From NCBI RefSeq assembly GCF_020297485.1, contig NZ_JAIWZC010000001.1:4898001-4962000 (forward strand): a stretch of 64,000 bases of DNA, given 5' to 3'. Numbering within the stretch: position 1 is the stretch's first letter; every line of letters starts with the position of its first letter. The DNA is from Enterocloster clostridioformis (GTDB lineage: Bacteria; Bacillota; Clostridia; Lachnospirales; Lachnospiraceae). Positions 28,849 through 37,650 of the stretch are shown piece after piece. The position numbers and the translations under genes are program-made. The notes under the pieces were generated by a model. It was not told the DNA's origin, searched no databases, and saw only the letters and a program-made list of their open reading frames with translations.

Positions 28849-29586
28849 ATGGATAAGGAAAAAAAACGAAGTCTTTCAGAGGTGGCAGCAGATTATGTAA
28901 GGGAACAGATTCTTCAGGGAAAGCTGGCCCAGAGAGAAAAGCTTGTTGAAAATGATATAGCGGTAAAGCTGGGAATGAGCCGGGGGCCGGTGCGGGATGC
29001 GCTGAAGCAGCTGATGTACGAGGGATTTCTGGATTATGAGACCAATAAAGGGTATTCTGTCTCCATGCTTTCGCCCAAGGACGCCTATGAGATATTCTTT
29101 CTGCGCGGCAACCTGGAGAACCTGGCCCTGGAGCGGTGCGGGGGACGTCTGCTGAGCGACAGTATTTTTCTCATGGAGGATGCGGTGCTGGCCATGAAGG
29201 AGGCTGTGGCAGAGGACGACATGGGGAAAATCATCAAGTATGATGAGATATTCCATAAACAGATTTTATTATCAGGCCAGATGGAGCGCCTGACCAGTCT
29301 GTGGGAGACACTGAGCCCCTTAAACGGAGCCATGTTCTACACCATCAAACAAATCAATGAGTATGTATCTGAAATGCAGGCGGATTTGGACCAGGAAGAT
29401 ATTGCTGCCCAGGCAGGACGGCGGGGAAACAACTATCTGGAGCATAAATGGCTTTTAGAAATCCTGCAGCGGGGGAACCTTGAACAGTCCAGGAGCGCAA
29501 TCAATTCCCACTACATAGCCAACGGTGAGAGAATTTACCGGATTGGAATGAAGATGAAGAACCAGGAACTGTTTTATCATGTGTAA
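28849..29586 (+). CDS. GntR-family transcriptional regulator (FadR/FCD subfamily)
   Basis: This 245-aa regulator has an N-terminal winged HTH (EKLVENDIAVKLGMSRGPVRDALKQLMYEGFLDYETNKGYSV) and an alpha-helical FCD effector domain (FFLRGNLENLALERC, KYDEIFHKQILLSGQMERL). FCD regulators usually sense small organic acids. The start at 28849 follows GGAGCGGGGAG. It stands alone with its own promoter and terminator, so its target is unclear; the divergent operon beyond the aminotransferase is one option. Confidence 0.92.
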   Translation: MDKEKKRSLSEVAADYVREQILQGKLAQREKLVENDIAVKLGMSRGPVRDALKQLMYEGFLDYETNKGYSVSMLSPKDAYEIFFLRGNLENLALERCGGRLLSDSIFLMEDAVLAMKEAVAEDDMGKIIKYDEIFHKQILLSGQMERLTSLWETLSPLNGAMFYTIKQINEYVSEMQADLDQEDIAAQAGRRGNNYLEHKWLLEILQRGNLEQSRSAINSHYIANGERIYRIGMKMKNQELFYHV

Positions 29587-29624
29587 TTGGGGATGCAGGA
29601 ATAAAAGAATTAGAGCGGACATGG

Positions 29625-29684
29625 AAAAGCGGAAATGCAGGACGTGAATACGATTATATCACGTTCCGGTATTTCCGCTTTTTA
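29625..29684 (+). terminator. Terminator between gntR and convergent aminotransferase gene
   Basis: AAAAGCGGAAAT (29625-29636) pairs with ATTTCCGCTTTT (29671-29682), with an inner ACGTGA/TCACGT stem. T-runs on both strands make it usable in both directions. Confidence 0.85.
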
Positions 29685-29715
29685 AAATTATTTTTAGGGA
29701 CTTATTTTTCAGTTC

Positions 29716-30789
29716 TTATTTTTCAGGCATGTCCTCTATCTGTCTGCAGATATACTCCATATCCTCAGTTTCGTATCTCTGGTCGCAGGTAAAGGACAGC
29801 ACATGGCTGTATATGTAGGCCGCGTCGCCATGGCCTTCGGTGTCCACCATGGGGCCCTGGGGCCAATAGGTGGTGGTCTTGATGCCGCGTCCCGCCAGAT
29901 AGGACTGAACCATGTCCCTGTCCTCTGCATACACGGTAAAGTGGCTGGGAACAGTGCCTTTTTTTAGAACCGGGAATATCACGGTAAGCTGGGGGTGTTC
30001 CGGCATATGATCCAGCAGATACTGATAGTTGGCGCGGCGTCTCTGTTTCAGCTGCTCAAAGTCATAGTGCCGTATGATATACTCTGAATCCCGGTCGCTT
30101 CCATAGGAATCAAAGATGCGGCGCAGCATCATCTCGGCGTCCCAGAAGGTATCATTGAACTTCTGTATGGCCTGGGGGTCGGGAGTTCCTGATTGGAGAA
30201 GCTGCTGTTTGCCTCTCATGGAAATACTGCGCATGGAAAGATGAGTCTCGTCAGGGGGCAGGACGGGAAGGGAAAAGCTACCTTTCCTTTTAATGGCAAA
30301 TCCGCCGGCCGGTACTCCAATCCATTTCCGCATACTGCCCACCACGTAATCACAGTGAGGGTCAACACCGTCAGATGAGAAGAGGGAGTGGGTCGTATCC
30401 TCCACAATAATGATGCCCCGTTCAGAGCATTTCCGTATAAATTCCCTGTCGTAGCTGCAAAAGCCGTAATAGCCGCAGAGATTGACGACGCTGATGCGGT
30501 CCAGGACCCTTTCGTCGAAGATGGGTGTCAAATCCTTAGATACATCGTAGAATAAAAGTTCATAGCCGGCTTTCAGGAAAGGGGCAAGGACTGTCTCACA
30601 GGTGTAGACAGGCACATAGGCCGCCTTTCTGGTGTCGGTCAGGCAGATATCCTGTAGCGCATAGTAGTTGGCACATCTGCCGGACATGAAAAAGCGCAGG
30701 CTTCCCCCTGGAGGGCATAGGTTTTCCAGATAATGGTTTTCAGTTTCGGGCAGTGGTTCATATGTAAAAAATCCGCCAATCTGTTTCAA
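29716..30789 (-). CDS. PLP-dependent aminotransferase-like protein (DegT/fold type I)
   Basis: This 357-aa protein fits fold-type I PLP enzymes of the DegT/DnrJ/EryC1 kind: RCANYYALQDI in the phosphate-binding region, IIIVEDTTHSLFS with the pyridine-contacting Asp, and VVGSMRKWIGVPAGGFAI with the probable Schiff-base Lys. DegT-class enzymes aminate sugars or act as dehydratases; the substrate is unknown. The start is TTG 30789, 9 bp after GGGAGG, and no ATG is better placed. It is a lone minus-strand gene divergent from the second peptide operon. Confidence 0.78.
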   Translation of the reverse strand: MKQIGGFFTYEPLPETENHYLENLCPPGGSLRFFMSGRCANYYALQDICLTDTRKAAYVPVYTCETVLAPFLKAGYELLFYDVSKDLTPIFDERVLDRISVVNLCGYYGFCSYDREFIRKCSERGIIIVEDTTHSLFSSDGVDPHCDYVVGSMRKWIGVPAGGFAIKRKGSFSLPVLPPDETHLSMRSISMRGKQQLLQSGTPDPQAIQKFNDTFWDAEMMLRRIFDSYGSDRDSEYIIRHYDFEQLKQRRRANYQYLLDHMPEHPQLTVIFPVLKKGTVPSHFTVYAEDRDMVQSYLAGRGIKTTTYWPQGPMVDTEGHGDAAYIYSHVLSFTCDQRYETEDMEYICRQIEDMPEK

Positions 30790-30945
30790 TTTTTCTTACC
30801 TCCCAAGCATGTGCGGGCTCCATGGCGTGTGCGCCACAGAGAGACACTTAGATTTAATATAAAGACAATTATAGCATAGATTTGAAAATAAGCACAATAT
30901 AAATGTTGACAAAATATTTAAAGTGTAAAATTTAAACAATGATTG

Positions 30946-30974
30946 TTGACAATATTGATATATTGTTTTATAAT
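30946..30974 (+). promoter_or_regulatory. Promoter of second peptide ABC operon
   Basis: A perfect consensus promoter: TTGACA (30946-30951), 17-bp spacer, TATAAT (30969-30974). Transcription should begin near 30981. Confidence 0.85.
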
Positions 30975-30980
30975 TTGTAT

Positions 30981-31017
30981 GAAGCGAGGGAGTTTCAAAT
31001 CCTAAGGCTTCTTTTTT
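30981..31017 (+). terminator. Terminator-like hairpin at the 5' end of the opp2 transcript
   Basis: GAAGC (30981-30985) pairs with GCTTC (31007-31011), with an inner AGG/CCT, and is followed by six T (31012-31017). It begins at the predicted +1, so it could stop transcription after about 37 nt. Downstream, the leader holds a CCCC/GGGG hairpin and a GCTGC/GCAGC hairpin (about 31070-31088). Confidence 0.55.
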
Positions 31018-31114
31018 ATTATTTTGGTTTCAAAACCCCTGTGGGGGGTCGTGAAATATGTATTTTGCTTCGCTGCGTTAATGCAGCAAATACACGAGGA
31101 TTGGAGAGAGAAAA

Positions 31115-32062
31115 ATGTACAAGTATGTGTTAAAAAGACTGCTTATGCTGATTCCGGTCATCATCGGCGTGACGTTCATTGTGTTTTTCATTCTGAACCT
31201 GTCACCGGGCGACCCGGCGGCAATCATTCTGGGTGACCAGGCATCAGCCGAGGCACTGGCCATGAAGAGGAAGGAGCTGGGACTGGACGACCCTCTGCTG
31301 GTCCGTTACGGACATTACATGATTAACATGCTTCACGGCGACCTGGGTACATCCTATAAAAATAACCTGAGCGTATGGTCACAGGTCATGGAGCGGTTTC
31401 CCAACACAGCGGTGCTGGCAGTGGCAGGTATCCTGGTAGCCATTCTGATTGGAATTCCCACGGGAATCATTTCCGCCAGGAAACAGTACTCCCTGATGGA
31501 TAATACAGCCATGCTGCTCTCGCTGATTGGCGTGGCCATGCCTAACTTCTGGTTCGGCCTGCTGATGGTTATTATGTTCGCATTGACCCTGGGCTGGCTG
31601 CCTTCACAGGGAATGGGGGAGGGATTCATACCTCTCATCAAAAGCCTTGTCCTTCCGGCGGTGACGCTGGGCACGGGGGCTGCAGCCATGATTACGCGTA
31701 TGACACGTTCATCCATGCTGGAAGTTATCCGGCAGGATTACATAGACACTGCCAGGGCAAAGGGCGTTTCCGATAAGAAAATCACCACACGCCATATGCT
31801 TAAGAATGCCATGATTCCGATTATCACGGCAGTGGGACTTCAGTTTGGCACTCTTTTGGGAGGCGCCATGCTGACAGAGACCGTATTTTCCTGGCCGGGC
31901 CTGGGACGTCTCATGGTGGATTCCATCAAGTCAAAAGATATTCCCATGGTATTGGGGTCTGTTATCTTTCTGGCAATCATGTTTACCGTGGTCAATCTGG
32001 CGGTAGACATCATATACGCCTTTGTGGACCCGAGAATTAAATCACAATACAAGAGAAAGTAG
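31115..32062 (+). CDS. Peptide ABC transporter permease, DppB/OppB-type
   Basis: This 315-aa permease starts MYKYVLKRLLMLIPVIIGVTFIVFF and has LGLDDPLLVRYGHYM and the EAA loop YIDTARAKGVSDKKI, as in DppB. GGAGAG precedes the ATG. It is the first gene of the second peptide-importer operon, whose receptor gene comes last (order B-C-D-F-A), unlike the first operon. Confidence 0.93.
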   Translation: MYKYVLKRLLMLIPVIIGVTFIVFFILNLSPGDPAAIILGDQASAEALAMKRKELGLDDPLLVRYGHYMINMLHGDLGTSYKNNLSVWSQVMERFPNTAVLAVAGILVAILIGIPTGIISARKQYSLMDNTAMLLSLIGVAMPNFWFGLLMVIMFALTLGWLPSQGMGEGFIPLIKSLVLPAVTLGTGAAAMITRMTRSSMLEVIRQDYIDTARAKGVSDKKITTRHMLKNAMIPIITAVGLQFGTLLGGAMLTETVFSWPGLGRLMVDSIKSKDIPMVLGSVIFLAIMFTVVNLAVDIIYAFVDPRIKSQYKRK

Positions 32063-32071
32063 GTGCAGTTC

Positions 32072-32980
32072 ATGGGAAAGAAACATCTGATTGCCGCGGA
32101 AGCGGAAGGCGACCAGCGCTCCCTGTGGGGCGAGGCATGGCGCAGATTCAAAAAGAACCGGCTGGCCATGATTGGCATGTATTTTATCCTGGCACTGGTC
32201 ATCATAGCAATAGCAACCATTATTATTGACGCGGTCACAGGCAAATCCGTTTACCTGAATTATGTGGTAAAGCAGGACCTGAGAGGACGTCTTCAGGGAC
32301 CAAGCCCGGCACACCCCTTTGGGCTGGATGAGTTCGGCAGGGATATGCTGCTGCGCATGCTGTGGGCGGTCCGGTACTCGCTGTTCATGGGAACCGTGGC
32401 CATCATTATTTCATGTATCTTCGGCGGGCTACTGGGAGCTTTTGCCGGGTACTACGGCAAGACCGCTGACAATGTGATCATGAGAATTATGGATATTCTT
32501 TTGGCCATTCCATCCATGCTTCTGGCTATCGCCATCGTGGCGGCTCTGGGAACCAGCATCACCAATGTGCTGATTGCCATTGCCATCTCCTATGTGCCTA
32601 CCTTTGCCAGGACGGTCCGGGCATCGGTGCTCACGGTGAAGGACCAGGAGTTTATCGAAGCGGCCCGCTCTATTGGCTGCAGCGACTGGCGCATCATCAT
32701 CAAGTACGTGATTCCCAATTCCATGGCGCCGATTATCGTACAGGTGACACTGGGAATCGCGGGAGCCATCCTTTCCATCGCGGGACTTTCCTTCCTGGGA
32801 CTTGGCATCCAGCCGCCCACCCCTGAGTGGGGAGCAATGCTGTCCAACGCCCGAAGCTATATCCGCGACGCATGGCATGTCACCATCATCCCCGGCATGG
32901 GAATCATGCTTACCATCCTGGCCCTTAACCTGGTGGGAGACGGACTGAGAGATGCCCTTGACCCGCGTTTGAAGAGCTGA
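32072..32980 (+). CDS. Peptide ABC transporter permease, DppC/OppC-type
   Basis: This 302-aa permease has a cytoplasmic N-terminus with WRRFKKNRLAMIGMYFI, the hallmark HPFGLDEFGRDMLLRMLWAVRYSL, and the EAA loop FIEAARSIGCSDWRI. ATG 32072 is preferred over GTG 32063 because TAGGTG acts as the ribosome site. It is closely coupled to the preceding permease. Confidence 0.92.
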   Translation: MGKKHLIAAEAEGDQRSLWGEAWRRFKKNRLAMIGMYFILALVIIAIATIIIDAVTGKSVYLNYVVKQDLRGRLQGPSPAHPFGLDEFGRDMLLRMLWAVRYSLFMGTVAIIISCIFGGLLGAFAGYYGKTADNVIMRIMDILLAIPSMLLAIAIVAALGTSITNVLIAIAISYVPTFARTVRASVLTVKDQEFIEAARSIGCSDWRIIIKYVIPNSMAPIIVQVTLGIAGAILSIAGLSFLGLGIQPPTPEWGAMLSNARSYIRDAWHVTIIPGMGIMLTILALNLVGDGLRDALDPRLKS

Positions 32981-33011
32981 TGGATGAACACTAAGAAAGG
33001 ACGAGTATGAC

Positions 33012-33980
33012 ATGGCAGATAAACCATTATTGGAAGTAAAAGATCTGGTCATCCACTATGAAACGGATGACGGAGTGGTAAAGGCGCTAAACGGCGTCAA
33101 TATACATATCGGCGTGGGAGAGACCCTTGGACTGGTGGGAGAGACAGGTGCGGGAAAGACTACGCTGGCAAAAGGAATTATGAGGCTGATTCCCAATCCT
33201 CCGGGCAAGATTCTGGGCGGAGAGGTGATTTTTGAGGGACAGGACCTGTTAAAGCTTTCCACCAATGGAATGGAGGCCATTCGCGGCAGGGACATATCCA
33301 TGATATTCCAGGACCCTATGACCTCCCTGAACCCGGTGCTCACGGTAGGCGAGCAGATTATGGAGGTGATCGAGAACCATAACACCAGCCTGTCCAGGCA
33401 GGAAGCCAGAAAATGGGCTGAAAACATGCTGGAGAGAGTGGGAATTCCTGCGGAGCGCTTTGGAGAGTATCCACACCAGTTTTCAGGCGGTATGAAGCAG
33501 AGGGTGGTCATTGCAATCGCCCTGGCCTGCAACCCCAAGCTGCTCATTGCGGATGAGCCCACCACGGCCTTGGACGTTACCATACAGGCCCAGGTGCTGG
33601 AGATGATATACAAGCTTAAATCAGAAAATAACACATCCATGATTCTCATTACCCATGACCTGGGAGTGGTTGCCCAGAACTGTGATTACGTGGCAATCAT
33701 CTATGCGGGGGAAGTGGTGGAATACGGAACCCTGCGGGAGATATACAAGGACACGAGACATCCGTACACGGAAGGACTCTTTGGTTCCATTCCCAGCCTG
33801 ACAAGCGATGTGAAGCGGCTTTGGGCCATTGACGGCATGATGCCCGACCCCACCAAGCTGCCCAAGGGCTGCGTTTTCTGCGAGAGATGCAAGTATGCGG
33901 TTCCTGAATGTTCCAAGAACCATCCGGGGATGGTGACTGTAGACGGAACCCATCAGGTCCGCTGCATCCGCTACCGCTGA
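33012..33980 (+). CDS. Peptide ABC transporter ATPase, DppD/OppD-type
   Basis: This 322-aa ATPase has Walker A GETGAGKTTLAKG, Q-loop [16 protein letters not shown], signature FSGGMKQRVVIAIAL, Walker [15 protein letters not shown] and the C-terminal CVFCERCKYAVPEC cluster motif of this subfamily. It energises the B/C permease pair together with the next gene. Confidence 0.94.
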   Translation: MADKPLLEVKDLVIHYETDDGVVKALNGVNIHIGVGETLGLVGETGAGKTTLAKGIMRLIPNPPGKILGGEVIFEGQDLLKLSTNGMEAIRGRDISMIFQDPMTSLNPVLTVGEQIMEVIENHNTSLSRQEARKWAENMLERVGIPAERFGEYPHQFSGGMKQRVVIAIALACNPKLLIADEPTTALDVTIQAQVLEMIYKLKSENNTSMILITHDLGVVAQNCDYVAIIYAGEVVEYGTLREIYKDTRHPYTEGLFGSIPSLTSDVKRLWAIDGMMPDPTKLPKGCVFCERCKYAVPECSKNHPGMVTVDGTHQVRCIRYR

Positions 33981-33997
33981 GAAAAGGAGATTGACAT

Positions 33998-34972
33998 ATG
34001 CAGGAACAGAAAAAAGAGATATTACGTGTGGAACATCTGAAAAAATATTTTACGACCCCAAAGGGCACTCTCCACGCGGTGGATGATGTTAACTTTTCCA
34101 TCCGTACCGGAGAGACCCTGGGAGTGGTAGGGGAGTCCGGATGCGGAAAATCCACTATGGGAAGGGCTATCCTAAGGCTTCACGAACCCACAAGCGGCAA
34201 GGTTTATTTTGAGGGCAGGGATATCCTGAGCTGCAACAAGAAGCAGCTAAAGGATTTGAGGAAGGATATGCAGATTATATTCCAGGATCCCTTTGCTTCC
34301 CTGAATCCCAGGATGACGGTCAGCGAGGCAATCATAGAGCCTCTGCTGGTGCAGGGCATTTACAAGGCCAGTGAAAGGGCCGCCATCACCCGGAGGGTGG
34401 AAAAAATCATGAACCTGGTGGGGCTGGCCAAGCGTCTGGTAAATACATATCCCCATGAGCTGGACGGCGGCAGGCGCCAGAGAATCGGAATCGCCAGGGC
34501 ATTGGCGGTTAATCCGAAGTTCATCGTATGCGACGAGCCTGTGTCGGCCCTGGACGTATCCATCCAGGCCCAGATTCTTAACCTGATGCAGGATTTGCAG
34601 GAGGAGCTGAACCTTACCTATATGTTTATTACACACGATTTGTCGGTGGTAAGGCATTTTTCCAATGACATCGTGGTCATGTACCTGGGACAGATGGTGG
34701 AGTCGGCGCCTGCCAAGGCACTGTTTAAGAACCCCATGCATCCATACACAAAGGCGCTGCTGTCAGCCATACCGGTTCCCGATCCGGATTTTAAGATGGA
34801 GCGCATTCCGCTAAAGGGCGAGCTCACATCGCCTATCAATCCGGAGCCGGGATGCAGGTTCGCAAAACGCTGTCCTTATGCGACGGAAGGCTGTACCAAC
34901 AATGAAATGACTTTAAAGGAAATGGAGCCAGGGCATTTTGTGAGCTGCCGTATGGTCCAGGAGCAGGGATAA
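33998..34972 (+). CDS. Peptide ABC transporter ATPase, DppF/OppF-type
   Basis: This 324-aa ATPase has Walker A GESGCGKSTMGR, Q-loop IFQDPFASLNPRMTV, Walker B FIVCDEPVSALDVS and CRFAKRCPYATEGC near the end. The ABC signature reads LDGGRRQRIGIARAL instead of LSGGQ; this Asp/Arg form occurs in a subset of Opp-type ATPases and is probably tolerated because the partner subunit supplies a canonical signature. AAGGAG precedes the ATG. Confidence 0.93.
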   Translation: MQEQKKEILRVEHLKKYFTTPKGTLHAVDDVNFSIRTGETLGVVGESGCGKSTMGRAILRLHEPTSGKVYFEGRDILSCNKKQLKDLRKDMQIIFQDPFASLNPRMTVSEAIIEPLLVQGIYKASERAAITRRVEKIMNLVGLAKRLVNTYPHELDGGRRQRIGIARALAVNPKFIVCDEPVSALDVSIQAQILNLMQDLQEELNLTYMFITHDLSVVRHFSNDIVVMYLGQMVESAPAKALFKNPMHPYTKALLSAIPVPDPDFKMERIPLKGELTSPINPEPGCRFAKRCPYATEGCTNNEMTLKEMEPGHFVSCRMVQEQG

Positions 34973-35061
34973 ATTCCGGGAAAATCCAGGGCGGACGCCT
35001 GAAACCCGGTGTTTATAGAGCAAGATTGACAGAGAGAAATGTAAGAAAGAGAGGAGCTAGT

Positions 35062-36666
35062 ATGAGAAAAACATGGAAGAAAGTCATTGCATTATCCTTA
35101 ATGGCAGCAATGGCAGTAAGTGCAGCCGGTTGTTCCAAGTCCGGACAGACCTCCACGGAAGGCGGCAGCGCTCAGACACAGGCAGGTTCCAAGGAAACAG
35201 AGGCAGGAGGAAGCACCGGCGGTTCCGGGGAGTACAAGGACACGGTGGTATGGGCACAGGGGGCTGATGTTACTTCCTTAGACCCGCATCAGGGCAAGGA
35301 GACGCCGGCCGTAGAGGTAACGGATCAGATTTTCGACACGCTGACCGTTGTTGACGCTGCTACCGGAGAGCTGCAGCCCCTGATTGCGGAGAGCTGGGAT
35401 CAGAATTCCGATACATCCTATACATTCCACATCCGCCAGGGCGTAAAATTCCACGACGGTTCCGAGGTGAAGGCAGAGGACGTAAAGTTCTCCCTGGACA
35501 GAGCCATTAATTCCGCTGCGGTTTCCTACATTGTTGACTTTATCGACAGGGTGGACGTGGTAGATGATTATACGGTCAATGTAGAGCTGAAGGCGCCTTA
35601 CGCACCGGCTCTTAGAAATCTTTCCGTACCGTTTGCAGCCATTGTTCCAAAGGCAGTGGTGGAAGCGGACGAGGAAGCCTTCAAGCTTCATCCAATCGGC
35701 ACAGGCCCATATAAGTTCGTAGAGTGGAAGCAGGGGGATTCCGTTACACTGGAGCGCTTTGACGATTACTATGCAGGACCGGCAGAGACACAGAAGCTGG
35801 TTATGAAGGTGATTCCTGAGGCATCCCAGAGAACCATCGCCCTGGAGACCGGAGAAGTGGACTTGGCCTACGACCTGCTTCCCAACGACCTGGAGAAGGT
35901 AAGGAGCAATTCCGAGCTTCAGCTGTTCGAGGCTCCGTCCCTGACCTGCTACTACATTTCCATGAACATGAACAAAGCGCCCTATGATGACCAGAAGGTA
36001 AGGGATGCCGTTAACTACGCCATTGACCGCCAGCTGATTATCGACACCATTGCCAGCGGATCCGGAGAGCCGGCTGACGCCATCATCGCACCGGCTGTAT
36101 TCGGATACTTCAGCCCGGGCGCTTATGAGTATGACCCTGAGAAGGCAAAATCCCTTCTGGCCGAGGCCGGATATCCAAACGGATTCGAGACCAGCATCTG
36201 GGTAAATGACAACCAGACACGTGTAGAGGTATGTCAGGCTGTACAGGCCATGCTTCAGGATGTGGGAATCACCTGCAACATCGAGGTAATGGAATTCGGC
36301 AGCTTCATTTCCAGGACTTCCGCAGGCGAGCATGACATGGGGTACTTTGGCTGGGTGACCTCCACCACAGACGCGGACTACACCTACTATTCACTGGAAC
36401 ACTCCTCACAGCAGGGAGCAGCCGGAAACCGCAGCTTCATCGCAGACCCTGAGGTAGACAAGCTCATTGAGACAGGAAGAACCAGCGCGGACGAGTCCGT
36501 GAGACTGAAGGCATATGAGGACCTGGCTGTGAAGTTAAAAGAAGTAAACAACAACGCACCTATTTACTACAGCACCATCACCGCAGGCGCAGGCGCCAAG
36601 GTGGAAGGTTTCGTGATGGATCCAATCGGCTACCACAAGCTGGATCATGTAAAGGTTGCAAAATAA
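35062..36666 (+). CDS. Peptide ABC transporter substrate-binding lipoprotein
   Basis: This 534-aa SBP_bac_5 receptor has lipobox AAGC (Cys24), a Ser/Gly/Thr linker, then DVTSLDPHQGKETPAVEVTDQIFDTL-type and FHIRQGVKFHDGSEVKAEDV motifs. The ATG at 35062 has GAGGAG upstream. It is the likely receptor for the permease/ATPase set above; the enzymes encoded below suggest peptide or amide substrates. Confidence 0.93.
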   Translation: MRKTWKKVIALSLMAAMAVSAAGCSKSGQTSTEGGSAQTQAGSKETEAGGSTGGSGEYKDTVVWAQGADVTSLDPHQGKETPAVEVTDQIFDTLTVVDAATGELQPLIAESWDQNSDTSYTFHIRQGVKFHDGSEVKAEDVKFSLDRAINSAAVSYIVDFIDRVDVVDDYTVNVELKAPYAPALRNLSVPFAAIVPKAVVEADEEAFKLHPIGTGPYKFVEWKQGDSVTLERFDDYYAGPAETQKLVMKVIPEASQRTIALETGEVDLAYDLLPNDLEKVRSNSELQLFEAPSLTCYYISMNMNKAPYDDQKVRDAVNYAIDRQLIIDTIASGSGEPADAIIAPAVFGYFSPGAYEYDPEKAKSLLAEAGYPNGFETSIWVNDNQTRVEVCQAVQAMLQDVGITCNIEVMEFGSFISRTSAGEHDMGYFGWVTSTTDADYTYYSLEHSSQQGAAGNRSFIADPEVDKLIETGRTSADESVRLKAYEDLAVKLKEVNNNAPIYYSTITAGAGAKVEGFVMDPIGYHKLDHVKVAK

Positions 36667-36690
36667 GAGAAGTCAAAGGAGAGATGCATC

Positions 36691-37452
36691 ATGAGATTAT
36701 CAAAGATTACATGGCCAACAGCGGAACGGTATTTTAAGGAAAATGACATGGTCATTCTTCCAATCGGCAGTACGGAGTGCCATGGACGCCATATGCCGCT
36801 GGGAACCGACACCCTGATACCTGACAAAATCCTGGATCTGATTGAGGAAAAGAATGACAACATCCTCATCGCGCCCATGATTCCCTACGGAGCATGCCAG
36901 TCACTGGCTGATTATCCGGGAACCATCGACATTGATTCCGACATACTATACCAGTACGTATACCAGATTGTGGACGGGCTGTACAAGCACGGCGCGCGGA
37001 AAATTCTGGTGCTCAACGGACACGGAGGGAATATCAAGACCATCGAGCGCATCGGCCTGGAATTTGACAAGAAGGGCGCCATGGTCGTGATGCTGAACTG
37101 GTGGCTGATGGCCTGGGATATGAAGCCAGAGTGGAAGGGAGGACACGGCGGCGGCGAGGAGACAGCGGGCATCATGGCAGTTGACCCCTCACTGGTGGAC
37201 ATGAGCCAGATTGACCTTCCTCTGGAAATGACCAATCTCACAGACAATCTGGTGGCAACCGGCTTCCGTACCGTGCGCTTCAAGGGTGTTGAGATTGAAA
37301 TTCTCAGGAACACACCAAAGGTAACGGACAACGGATGGATTGGACCAGATCATCCAAACACCGCTACCGTGGAGTGGGGCCAGGAGATGGTACAGACCAC
37401 AGCCAACTATATCCTGGATTTGATCGAAGAGCTTAAGAAGGTTTCACTGTAA
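36691..37452 (+). CDS. Creatininase-family amidohydrolase
   Basis: This 253-aa metal-dependent amidohydrolase has the family pattern VILPIGSTECHGRHMPLGTDTLIP (metal-binding Glu/His/Asp), VLNGHGGNI and GGHGGGEETAGIMA. Family members open cyclic amides (creatinine) or hydrolyse formamides such as FAPy. The true substrate is unknown. It lies 24 bp after the peptide receptor with GGAGAG before the ATG, so it is very probably part of the transport operon and acts on the imported compound. Confidence 0.9.
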   Translation: MRLSKITWPTAERYFKENDMVILPIGSTECHGRHMPLGTDTLIPDKILDLIEEKNDNILIAPMIPYGACQSLADYPGTIDIDSDILYQYVYQIVDGLYKHGARKILVLNGHGGNIKTIERIGLEFDKKGAMVVMLNWWLMAWDMKPEWKGGHGGGEETAGIMAVDPSLVDMSQIDLPLEMTNLTDNLVATGFRTVRFKGVEIEILRNTPKVTDNGWIGPDHPNTATVEWGQEMVQTTANYILDLIEELKKVSL

Positions 37453-37487
37453 GGCTTGTGAGAAGTGAGAACTAAGGTTTAAGGAAT

Positions 37488-37575
37488 GAAGTAAGACAGA
37501 ATAATCAAACAGAATGAAGTAAAGCAGAATCAAATGAAGCAGAATTAAGTAAAGCAGAATTAAGTAAAGCAGATG
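37488..37575 (+). repeat. Imperfect 15-bp tandem repeat
   Basis: About six units of the type TAAGTAAAGCAGAAT (one of 13 bp) fill the gap between the creatininase-like gene and the M42 peptidase gene. The last two full units are nearly identical. No coding role is apparent. Confidence 0.8.
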
Positions 37576-37650
37576 CAGTGCCGCAGGCATGGTATGGCAG
37601 GAGCGGTACCGTGTGATGCGGCACTTTGTGTCTCATACCTGGAGGAAATC

